Under the pieces are notes generated by a model. It had not been told where the DNA came from, did not search any database, and saw only the letters and a list, made by a program, of their open reading frames with translations. This document shows, piece after piece, positions 17,212-24,500 of a stretch of DNA of 64,000 nucleotides. Made by a program: the position numbers and the translations under genes. Origin of the DNA: Pseudobutyrivibrio ruminis (GTDB lineage: Bacteria > Bacillota > Clostridia > Lachnospirales > Lachnospiraceae); the NCBI GenBank assembly GCA_015057315.1, contig SVER01000002.1, positions 1-64,000 of the forward strand, written 5' to 3'. The first letter of the stretch is position 1. Each line of letters starts with the position of its first letter.

Positions 17212-18006
17212 ATGGAAAATAAAAACTGGGGAAAGAAATACATGCTGGTCCTTTGGTCAATCACTCTTGTGGTTATCCTATGTGGCCTGGCATATAATCT
17301 GGGTGGATTTGGTTTTCATTATCTATCTGCAACCAATGTAGGAGAATACGAGGATTTTGATTATTCTGGTGAAGAGTTTTCATCCATCGAAGTAAATATT
17401 GATGCAGCAGACCTGGATATTAGATATGGCGATACATATATGGTATCAACTAACATTCCTAAGAAGTATCAGCCTGTTATTAATGTAAAAGATGGTAAAT
17501 TGGAAATTCAGCAGAAGAAATTGAATCATTCAATTAATTCCTTCAAATCATTAAAAGAAGAATGTAGTATAGAAATTACCATTCCTACAGGAACCAAGCT
17601 TGAAGATGTTGACATAGTAGTTGATGCTGGTGATATTGATATCGAAACAGTTAAGGGCAATAGCATTTCTATTTCTGCAGATGCAGGCGATATTGATTTG
17701 AAAAATGTTGAGTTTGAATCAACAAATGTCGATGCAGATGCAGGTGATATTGAAGCTAAGGATAGCAAGCTGGGTAAGCTTAAAATCGAAGCAGATTTAG
17801 GTGATATCGATGCAGACAAAACTGATTTCGATTATGGAAAAATAACTGCTGATATGGGAGATATTTCTATTGATGGTGCTTTCAACAGATTGGAAGCATG
17901 CTGTGACCTTGGAAGTATCAATATCACAACCCCTAACCCAGATTATGACAACATGGACTTAGATGTATCCTTAGGCTCCATAACCGTTAATGGAAAAAAG
18001 TGGTAA
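17212..18006 (+). CDS. DUF4097 family surface protein
   Basis: 264 residues. One N-terminal membrane segment (about residues 8-28, LVLWSITLVVILCGLAYNL) is followed by an extracytoplasmic beta-repeat region. The repeats are obvious: VDAGDIDIE, ADAGDIDLK, ADAGDIEAK, ADLGDIDAD, ADMGDISID, CDLGSINI and VSLGSITV occur about every 20 residues, the pattern of the DUF4097 beta-helix. The function is unknown; with PadR and the HAAS protein it forms a likely envelope-stress module. AAAGGAGGATTAGAGCT precedes ATG 17212. A long hairpin (18022-18120) ends the operon. Confidence 0.9.
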   Translation: MENKNWGKKYMLVLWSITLVVILCGLAYNLGGFGFHYLSATNVGEYEDFDYSGEEFSSIEVNIDAADLDIRYGDTYMVSTNIPKKYQPVINVKDGKLEIQQKKLNHSINSFKSLKEECSIEITIPTGTKLEDVDIVVDAGDIDIETVKGNSISISADAGDIDLKNVEFESTNVDADAGDIEAKDSKLGKLKIEADLGDIDADKTDFDYGKITADMGDISIDGAFNRLEACCDLGSINITTPNPDYDNMDLDVSLGSITVNGKKW

Positions 18007-18021
18007 GGTTAACTCAAAGAA

Positions 18022-18120
18022 AAAAGACAAGTTGTAGTTATCAAGCTCTACATGTTGCTCAAGGAGACATTTGGTCGACGTAGCAATATGTAGGCTTGAG
18101 AACGTAACAGCTTGTCTTTT
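18022..18120. terminator. Long bulged hairpin (element C)
   Basis: AAAAGACAAG (18022-18031) pairs with CTTGTCTTTT (18111-18120); inside, CAAGC, CTACAT and TTGCT pair with AGCAA, ATGTAG and GCTTG. It lies between convergent genes and ends in T-rich sequence, so it can serve as a terminator. Its 3' half resembles 18952-18998, on the other side of the phosphoribosyltransferase gene (words CGTAGCAATAT and CGTAACA). Confidence 0.75.
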
Positions 18121-18138
18121 AGTTTATGCTTATATAGT

Positions 18139-18783
18139 TTATCTTAGTTCTGAATATCCGAAGGAATTTACAATGGCATCGATTGGGGTGCCAGCCTTAC
18201 ACAGTGGGCATTCGTGAAGTGGATATGACTGGTAATTAGGAATATCCTCTTCATGGAATACTGCTGTAATAGAAATTCCATCTATTTCTCTAACAGCTGA
18301 GAAGATTGCACAGGCACCGCTAATCTTGGCACCATAATATCTTACACATTCTGCAAGACTTTCAACTGTACGTCCTGTACTTAAAGAACCAAATAATAGA
18401 AGAACATTTTTGTCTCGAACTGTCAGCTGCATGTTGTCGCGGAAAATACTCTGGCCACTGGATGCAAGCTCTGGAGATGTTACGTAAATGGTTTTGTGCT
18501 GATTATAATTAGCAACACCTGCTTTTGTAAGTTCCTGAGCTAAAAATGTTCCCACAACCTCCATTCCATCTGCACATACAATTGTATCTACTGGTGTTTG
18601 CACAGAATAGTGCATAGCAAGTAGCTGTGCCACGCCTGCAGCTTCGTTACATCTGGTTTTCATTGTGCCTATTTCCATATAATTAGTGATATGGGAATGA
18701 TTAGTAGCAAAATGTCCAGGAATGATTTTTAAAGCCACATCTGAATTCAGCGGTGCAGGAATTTTAGTGTATTCTTTCAACAT
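18139..18783 (-). CDS. Orotate phosphoribosyltransferase-like protein
   Basis: 214 residues of the type I phosphoribosyltransferase fold. The segment KNVLLLFGSLSTGRTVESLAE (about 123-145) is in the position of the PRPP loop, but its acidic pair (normally DD/ED before TTGGT) is replaced by FGSLSTGRT. A C-terminal CPLC pair (HECPLCKAGTPID) is similar to that of some orotate phosphoribosyltransferases annotated in clostridia. No other pyrimidine genes are near, so the true substrate is open and regulation rather than catalysis is possible. The minus-strand start has AAAGGGG. It stands alone between two hairpins. Confidence 0.7.
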   Translation of the reverse strand: MLKEYTKIPAPLNSDVALKIIPGHFATNHSHITNYMEIGTMKTRCNEAAGVAQLLAMHYSVQTPVDTIVCADGMEVVGTFLAQELTKAGVANYNQHKTIYVTSPELASSGQSIFRDNMQLTVRDKNVLLLFGSLSTGRTVESLAECVRYYGAKISGACAIFSAVREIDGISITAVFHEEDIPNYQSYPLHECPLCKAGTPIDAIVNSFGYSELR

Positions 18784-19080
18784 AATAAACCCCTTTCTAG
18801 ATAACCATCTAAAAATGATTCGTTTTTTATATTCCTATTTTAGTAGATAATTCAGAAAAATAACACAAGAAATTTCAAATTTAATAAAAATATAGAGAAA
18901 ATTCACAAAATAGTCATGAAATAATGTTTATTATAGCAATCGCCATGTGAAGCGTAGCAATATCTAAGGCCCCCGAGCGTAACATACTAGTCTTTTTTAT
19001 TTTACATAGATTTTACGTACGTCATTTATTCTTTCTGTAAAGAGTAAATAATATAAAGACAAAGTCAGGTTGTCTTTGTT
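18784..19080. other. Non-coding region with hairpin elements
   Basis: It holds the promoter region of the minus-strand phosphoribosyltransferase gene and two structured parts. 18952-18998 (element D) repeats the 3' half of element C with several changes and ends in CTAGTCTTTTTT; its 5' half is recognisable only as ATAGTCATG around 18910. At 19055-19080, AAAGACAA pairs with TTGTCTTT, another terminator-like hairpin. No protein is evident. Confidence 0.55.
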
Positions 19081-19090
19081 AAAATTAAAT

Positions 19091-19178
19091 GCAATAAGGA
19101 GGGACCCGCGATAGCGGGAAGATTCCTTATTGCTACAGCACAGCCCCATAGCCAGAGGCAATTATAAATGGCTGTGCT
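19091..19178 (+). other. Structured leader before the response regulator
   Basis: Two hairpins: GCAATAAGGA (19091-19100) pairs with TCCTTATTGC (19124-19133) and encloses a small CCCGC-gata-GCGGG stem; then AGCACAGCC (19137-19145) pairs with GGCTGTGCT (19170-19178). The ribosome site AAGGAGG follows 13 bases later. I do not recognise it as a known riboswitch; an attenuator or 5' UTR stabiliser is possible. Confidence 0.6.
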
Positions 19179-19202
19179 TTCCCGAAAAAAAAGGAGGAAT
19201 AC

Positions 19203-19871
19203 ATGGCTTTAATTTATTTAATTGAGGATGATGCAAGTATCAGGGAAATAGAAGAGTATGCACTTAAAAATGCAGGCTATGAAGTGGCAACCTTTGAAAA
19301 GGCTGGCTCTTTTTTCAACGCCCTTGAAGATATAATGCCTGATTTAATCGTACTAGATGTTATGCTACCTGATGAAAACGGACTTGACATTGTAAAGCAG
19401 CTACGTGGAAGCTCCATAACAAAAGCACTCCCTGTAATCATGGTCACTGCCAAGACAAGCGAACTTGATTTAGTCAAGGGACTTGAAAATGGAGCAGACG
19501 ACTATATTAAGAAACCATTTTCTGTACTGGAATTTATCTCAAGAGTAAAAGCTATGCTTCGCCGCACCTTAGAAGATGATGTAAAAAAGCTGGAATTAGA
19601 TGAACTGCTCATAGACAAAGAACGCCACGAGGTAAAAATCTCAGACACCATAATCAATCTAACCTACAAGGAATACGAACTCTTATATTACCTAACCCTT
19701 AACAGAGGCATCGTCCTTAGGCGTGACCAAATAATGGAACGTATCTGGGGCATAGACTACGAAGGAGAATCCAGAACCCTGGACATGCACATCAAAACCC
19801 TCCGCCAAAAGCTTGGCACCTTCGGCTCCCGCATCCGCACCGTACGAAATGTAGGCTACGTGATTGAATAA
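19203..19871 (+). CDS. OmpR/PhoB-type response regulator
   Basis: 222 residues. The receiver domain (1-120) has the acidic pair EDD at 8-10, the phosphoacceptor in LIVLDVMLPDENG (about D52), T in MVTAKTS and K104-105 in DYIKKPFS. The C-terminal winged helix (130-222) has the OmpR signature LTYKEYELLYYLTLNRG and SRTLDMHIKTLRQKLG with TVRNVGYVIE at the end. It should bind DNA as a dimer when phosphorylated. Normally a histidine kinase follows such a gene; here none is found, and a 564-bp inverted repeat starts at the stop codon. The start has AAAAGGAGGAATAC. It is therefore an orphan in this window. Confidence 0.95.
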   Translation: MALIYLIEDDASIREIEEYALKNAGYEVATFEKAGSFFNALEDIMPDLIVLDVMLPDENGLDIVKQLRGSSITKALPVIMVTAKTSELDLVKGLENGADDYIKKPFSVLEFISRVKAMLRRTLEDDVKKLELDELLIDKERHEVKISDTIINLTYKEYELLYYLTLNRGIVLRRDQIMERIWGIDYEGESRTLDMHIKTLRQKLGTFGSRIRTVRNVGYVIE

Positions 19872-20434
19872 ATGTGCCCGCCAAATGCTCACCCTGTATG
19901 TCTTGCTAATGACACAGTCGAAGAATTACTGATTTTCTAAATGCCACACTCGCATCCCCTATTACACGTGTTCTTTCAAGGTTTGACAATTCTGTCGGCA
20001 CTGTATGTATCTCGCAGACACCCTAAGCCTAAAGAAATAGCAGTGGCGGCAATATTAGTATTAATTGCATGATTTTGTAATGAGCCTAGTAGAATCTTAA
20101 AGCAGTTTTTGAATGTTTTCATATGGGCTGCCACGGACGGCAGCCCAAGGCGGATAGCGAAATGGACTGAGCTTGAAGCCGGTAGGAAAACATACAAAAA
20201 CTGCTTTTAATTCTACTTGGCGAATGTAATATGAATGCAATTAATACTAATATTGCCGCCAATGCTATTAAGTAACCTAACAAGTGTCTGCGAGATACAT
20301 ACAGTGCCTTCGAATAGTCAAAGCCGTGAAAGGACACGTGATGTATGCTCGCTTGTGGCATTAAGAAAATCAGCAATTCTTCTCCAATGATGCCACTATC
20401 AAGACATACAGGGTGAGCATTTGGCGGGCACATT
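19871..20434. repeat. Giant imperfect inverted repeat (element A, 564 bp)
   Basis: The outer 33 bases (from TGTGCCCGCCAAATGC) are perfectly mirrored at the other end, and the arms continue as blocks of perfect complementarity broken by loops of nearly equal size on both sides, for about 250 bp per arm. The apex holds a hairpin GGGCTGCC-acgga-C-GGCAGCCC and a second branch closed by GGC/GCC. The inner part (about 20078-20232) is homologous to that of element B at 24077-24229. It starts in the stop codon of the response regulator. The arms can be translated outside-in to related peptides (MCPPNAHPVCL, ALYVSRRH), but only the minus-strand copy is open. There is no T run at the end. Confidence 0.9.
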
Positions 20435-20658
20435 GCACTGCTAGTAGAGGCTGGCCCTGTGCAGTATGTTGCGTAGATTCACTTCTAAATCCACGTACAT
20501 AATTTATGCAGGCCTGTGAATGGTGGTTTGGGGGCTTGCAAAATTTTGAGAAATATATTAGTATGCTTTTGGGTTTAGGTCATCGCTATCGTAGATAGTG
20601 GTGACCTTTTTATGTTTAGGTTTGACGCTCATTAATTTATGGAAATGAGGTCAGAGAT
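20435..20658 (+). other. Non-coding spacer with terminator before the GH31 gene
   Basis: ATTCAC near 20478 and GTGAAT near 20516 make a weak stem. At 20578-20606, GGTCATCGCTATC-gta-GATAGTGGTGACC is followed by TTTTTATG, a good intrinsic terminator or attenuator 46 bases before the GH31 start. No clear promoter is seen after it, so it may attenuate transcription into the GH31 gene. Confidence 0.65.
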
Positions 20659-22917
20659 ATGACAATAGGAAACAGATATCGAATTACAATTCTTACTAGC
20701 AGATTAATCAGAATGGAATATCAGAGGAACGGTATTTTTGTGGATGAAGCTACACAAGCCGTGGTCAACAGGAATTTCCCATCGGTAGAGTATTCAACAC
20801 TTCATGAAAAAGGCAGATTGATAATTGAGACAGATGATTTAATCTTTTCTTATGACGGGGAAGAATTTTCTCCGGAAGGGCTTTCAATTGAAGTGAAGGC
20901 TACAGGTAATGTATGGCATTACAGCGTGGTTTATGGTAACTCAGACAGAAATTTGTATGGCACAGCAAGAACCTTGGATGGAGCAGATGGTGGCATTATG
21001 CTTGAGCCTGGTATATTTGGTGAGAACGGATATGCAGTAATTGACGATAGTAACAGTGCAATACTAGATGAGGATGGAGAATATGTATCAAGAAGAGGTG
21101 AGGGAATAGATATCTATTTCTTTGGCTATGGTACAGATTTTGCAGGAGGCCTAAGGGACTTTTATCATTTGTGTGGTCAGGTTCCTATGATTCCAAGATA
21201 TGCTCTGGGCAACTGGTGGAGCAGATACTATAGATATTCGGAAAAAAGCTATAATGAAATGCTTGATAAGATGGCAAAGGAGAATATTCCTTTGTCCGTA
21301 GCTGTTATAGATATGGATTGGCACATTACTGATGTGGATCCAAAGTATGGTACAGGATGGACAGGCTATACTTGGGATAAAGAGCTATTCCCTGATTACA
21401 AGAGATTTTTGAAGAATCTAAAAGATAGAGGGCTTGCTACTACATTAAATTTGCATCCTGCCGATGGCATCAGGGCTTTTGAGGCGCAGTATGAAGCTAT
21501 GGCAAAGGAAATGGATTTTAATACCAGGGAAGAAAAGGCAATAGAGTTTGATTTTGCAGATAAAAAATTCAGGGATGCATATTTTAAATGTGTCATGAAT
21601 CCGTACGAGGATGATGGCGTGGATTTTTGGTGGATTGATTGGCAACAGGGCACTAAAAAGGGTGGCAGCAATATTGATCCATTATTCCTGCTTAACCATT
21701 ATCATTATGAGGATAGAAAAAGAAATAACAATCGCCCTATGATTTTCTCAAGATATGCAGGGGTGGGAAGCCATAGGTATCCTCTGGGATTTTCAGGAGA
21801 CACTGTAGCTACCTGGAAGAGCCTTGATTTTCAGCCATATTTTACGGCCACAGCCTCTAATATTGGCTATGGCTGGTGGAGCCATGATATTGGTGGACAC
21901 ATGATGGGTGATAAGAATGAGGAGCGACTTATAAGATGGATTCAGTATGGTGTGTTCTCGCCAATAATGCGTCTTCATTCTAGCTGTAGTGAATTCTTTA
22001 ATAAGGAACCATGGAATGTGGCAAGCCCATATAGGCAGATTATGGGAAGATATTTAAGACTTCGCCATCAGCTGATTCCATACACTTATACCATGAGCTA
22101 TGAGGCGCATATTAACGGTGAGCCATTGATTCAACCTATGTATTATAAGCTTTCTGATGATAAGCAAGCATATAAGCACAAGAATGAATATTTCTTTGGA
22201 GATAGCCTGCTGGTTGGCGCTATTACAAAGGAAACCAGCAAGTCCCTTAGAATGTCACACATTAATATGCTTATTCCAGAGGGCAGATGGTACGACATCT
22301 TTAATGGCCGTGTATACGGAAAGGGTGTTAAAAATCTATATCGCAGTGTGGATAATATTCCTGTTTTACTTAAGGCAGGTGGAATTGTGCCACTATCCCT
22401 AGAGGAAGGCAATGGCGTGGATAATCCAACAAAGCTTAGACTACTTGTTGGTGCTGGTGCAGATGGTGAGTTTAACATGTACGAGGATGATGGCAGGTCT
22501 TTGGATTATGAAATGGGAAAATTTGCTATCACTAAGCTTGAAACTAAGTTTGACCCGGATAGAAATGTAACTACAGTAATTATCAATGGCGCCACAGGTG
22601 ACCTTAATCAGATACCAAAGGACAGAGAGTACGAAATAGTTTTGTATGGTGTGAATGGTGGTAAAGTAACTGTTTCTACACCTGTAGTTTCAAGTAAGGA
22701 TGGCTATACAGTAGAGATTGAAGGTTCACTTACAGCGGAAAATGATTACAAACAGGCTGCCTTTGAAATACTAGAAAATGCTTGGATTGAGATTGTGCAA
22801 AAGGAAAGAATCTATGACCTTATAAAGGCTTCGGGCTCAAAGAAGGAGTGTGAAGAGCTGATTTTAGCAGAGGATATTGATGTGGAGCTTAAAGATGCGT
22901 TAATGGAACTATTTTAA
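20659..22917 (+). CDS. GH31 family alpha-glucosidase/alpha-xylosidase
   Basis: 752 residues, cytosolic (no signal peptide). GH31 enzymes are retaining alpha-glycosidases; here the GH31 barrel has the nucleophile D327 in FWWIDWQ and the acid/base D381 in GFSGDT, with conserved RYAGVGSHRYPLGFSGDT and WWSHDIGGH. The N-terminal beta-sandwich precedes, and the barrel starts near NWWSRYYRYSEKSY. With the neighbouring LacI regulator and maltodextrin transporter it should release glucose from alpha-linked oligosaccharides; isomaltose or sucrose-type linkages are possible. The C-terminal about 60 residues (ENAWIEIVQKERIYDL onward) form a helical tail that is not usual in the family. The site GAGGTCAGAGAT precedes ATG. 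Confidence 0.93.
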   Translation: MTIGNRYRITILTSRLIRMEYQRNGIFVDEATQAVVNRNFPSVEYSTLHEKGRLIIETDDLIFSYDGEEFSPEGLSIEVKATGNVWHYSVVYGNSDRNLYGTARTLDGADGGIMLEPGIFGENGYAVIDDSNSAILDEDGEYVSRRGEGIDIYFFGYGTDFAGGLRDFYHLCGQVPMIPRYALGNWWSRYYRYSEKSYNEMLDKMAKENIPLSVAVIDMDWHITDVDPKYGTGWTGYTWDKELFPDYKRFLKNLKDRGLATTLNLHPADGIRAFEAQYEAMAKEMDFNTREEKAIEFDFADKKFRDAYFKCVMNPYEDDGVDFWWIDWQQGTKKGGSNIDPLFLLNHYHYEDRKRNNNRPMIFSRYAGVGSHRYPLGFSGDTVATWKSLDFQPYFTATASNIGYGWWSHDIGGHMMGDKNEERLIRWIQYGVFSPIMRLHSSCSEFFNKEPWNVASPYRQIMGRYLRLRHQLIPYTYTMSYEAHINGEPLIQPMYYKLSDDKQAYKHKNEYFFGDSLLVGAITKETSKSLRMSHINMLIPEGRWYDIFNGRVYGKGVKNLYRSVDNIPVLLKAGGIVPLSLEEGNGVDNPTKLRLLVGAGADGEFNMYEDDGRSLDYEMGKFAITKLETKFDPDRNVTTVIINGATGDLNQIPKDREYEIVLYGVNGGKVTVSTPVVSSKDGYTVEIEGSLTAENDYKQAAFEILENAWIEIVQKERIYDLIKASGSKKECEELILAEDIDVELKDALMELF

Positions 22918-22970
22918 TTGACAGAAAAGTCTAAAATGCCTATAGTTATAAGTGGTTAAACGTTTTATCA
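22918..22970 (+). promoter_or_regulatory. Promoter and operator of the lacI-type gene
   Basis: TTGACA (22918-22923), 17 bases, TATAGT (22941-22946), then the near-palindrome GGTTAAACGTTTTATC (22955-22970) just after the expected start point. A central CG flanked by AT-rich mirrored halves is the usual form of LacI-family operators, so the gene is probably autoregulated. A similar palindrome lies in the malE promoter. Confidence 0.8.
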
Positions 22971-22992
22971 AATATTAACCTAGGAGAGCATA

Positions 22993-24000
22993 ATGAATTT
23001 AAAAGACATCGCAAAGCTTGCAGGGGTTAGCACAGCCACTGTATCTAATGTATTGAATGGAAATACAAGTAAGGTATCTGAGACCACTAAGGAACGCATA
23101 GAAAAAATCATAAAGGAAGTGGACTATAAGCCTAATGCTATGGCCCGCTCCCTTGCCAAGAAGGAAAGCAAAATGATAGGCCTGGTAGTGCCATACATAG
23201 GTCCTGACGAGGATTTCTTTATGAATCCATACTATGCAAGAATGGTTGCAGCATTAGAGCGCTTCGTAAGAAGTAAGGAATACTACCTAATGCTTAGGTG
23301 CGTACCTGATTGCAGGCAGGTAATTCCACAGCTGTCTTCATGGAATGTGGATGGTGTATTTTTCTTAGGAGTAGTGGAGCCTGATGTTAAGGAAATCATC
23401 AGTGCCCTTGATGCACCAGTGGTATTTTTGGATACCTACACCAAAGAAAAGGGCATAGTAAACGTAGGCCTTGATGACTATAAGGGTGGTTATCTTTCAG
23501 CCAGATATCTTATCGGAAAAGGCCACAGGAAAATAGCCTTAGCCTGCCCGGATTACAAAGGCCCAGGTGTTGTCCGTGAAAGATACCTAGGCTTTATGAA
23601 GGCCTGCGAAGAGGCCAATATAGAATTTACAGAAGACGATATCTACAGAACAGACACCGTGTACAATGGCGCCATCACTGTAGGTAACGACATAGCTTTA
23701 TCTGGCAAGGGCTATACAGCTGTTGCTACCATGTCAGATATCGTGGCCTTCGGAATCATCGAAGGCATGAAGCAGTGCGGACTTAGCGTCCCAGACGATA
23801 TATCCGTCATAGGCTTCGACAATCTGGCAGAAGGTGAGTACGTAAATCCAAAGCTTACCACGATCTCCCAGGACATCAACGAAAAAGCAAATGCCGCAGG
23901 CCGTGGCATGTTTGAAATCCTGGAGGGCAACAAGGATTACACTGCGGATATCCACCTCCCTGTTCAAATCATCGAACGCCAAACCGTGCGCCAGTTGTAA
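22993..24000 (+). CDS. LacI-family transcriptional regulator (MalR-like)
   Basis: 335 residues. The N-terminal helix-turn-helix and hinge are canonical: MNLKDIAKLAGVSTATVSNVLNG, then NAMARSLAKKES. The rest is a periplasmic-binding-like effector domain (GLVVPYIG, GVFFLGVVEPDV, VFLDTY, GHRKIALACPDY, SVIGFDNLAEGEYVNPKLTTISQ). By position between a GH31 gene and a malEFG-type transporter, it should sense a maltodextrin or related sugar and bind the palindromes at 22955 and 24402. Whether it represses or activates is not visible; an operator directly after the -10 favours repression. A giant inverted repeat (element B) starts four bases after the stop. Confidence 0.95.
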   Translation: MNLKDIAKLAGVSTATVSNVLNGNTSKVSETTKERIEKIIKEVDYKPNAMARSLAKKESKMIGLVVPYIGPDEDFFMNPYYARMVAALERFVRSKEYYLMLRCVPDCRQVIPQLSSWNVDGVFFLGVVEPDVKEIISALDAPVVFLDTYTKEKGIVNVGLDDYKGGYLSARYLIGKGHRKIALACPDYKGPGVVRERYLGFMKACEEANIEFTEDDIYRTDTVYNGAITVGNDIALSGKGYTAVATMSDIVAFGIIEGMKQCGLSVPDDISVIGFDNLAEGEYVNPKLTTISQDINEKANAAGRGMFEILEGNKDYTADIHLPVQIIERQTVRQL

Positions 24001-24004
24001 AACA

Positions 24005-24299
24005 GGTAGCAAGGGGACATACAAAAGTTTGGAAAGCATTTGTATTAGGGGAGATATATAGTTACCCCATTTGCTTTGGAATGAGCTTACAAAAATAAAA
24101 GCAGGTTTTGAAATATATAGGCATGGGCCGCTAGGATGGCGGCCCAAGTGCGTAAGCAACAGGACGTTGCATCGAGCACGGTGCCTATATATTCAAAACC
24201 TGCTTTTTAATTTTTGTTAGCGAATGTAATAGTAACTGGGGTAACTATATATCTCCCCTAATGCAAATGCGTTGAAGAATATCCAGTCCCCTTGCTGCC
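24005..24299. repeat. Giant imperfect inverted repeat (element B, 295 bp)
   Basis: GGTAGCAAGGGGAC at the left pairs with GTCCCCTTGCTGCC at the right, then an internal loop, a perfect 24-bp stem (starting AGGGGAGATATATAG on the left), another loop, and AAAGCAGGTTTTGA with its complement. The apex has the hairpin GGGCCGC-taggatg-GCGGCCC followed by a GTGC...GCAC branch with an inner GCAAC/GTTGC stem, i.e. a three-way junction. The inner 150 bases are clearly related to element A (shared ATTACATTCGC, AATTAAAA, GCAG, CTTGGGC words read on the minus strand). It starts four bases after the lacI-type gene stop. No T run follows. Confidence 0.9.
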
Positions 24300-24368
24300 C
24301 GTTGTTGTATAAATCTTCCAAAAAATTCCTCTGGCTTTTATTGATTACGGCGAAAAGAAAATTGGTGC

Positions 24369-24416
24369 TTGACGATTCAGGGAGTGAAAACTATACTTCT
24401 AGTTAAGCGATTAACC
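24369..24416 (+). promoter_or_regulatory. malE promoter with LacI-type operator
   Basis: TTGACG (24369-24374), 17 bases, TATACT (24392-24397), then the palindrome GTTAAGCGATTAACC (24402-24416). The operator sits at the start of transcription, so a bound repressor would block initiation. A weaker similar word, GTTAAACGCACAAC, is at 24461. The leader from there to malE is about 95 bases. Confidence 0.8.
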
Positions 24417-24500
24417 TAAATTAAACCCAAAAGAAAAACCTTGCTATGATTAACAAGGAAGTTAAACGCACAACTTTAAAGTAACGGAGGGAAAAGAAGG

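Noticed and set aside
20119-20433. 104-codon frame on the minus strand in element A
   Set aside because: No ribosome site, no family match, lies in a giant inverted repeat; kept as part of the repeat rather than a gene.
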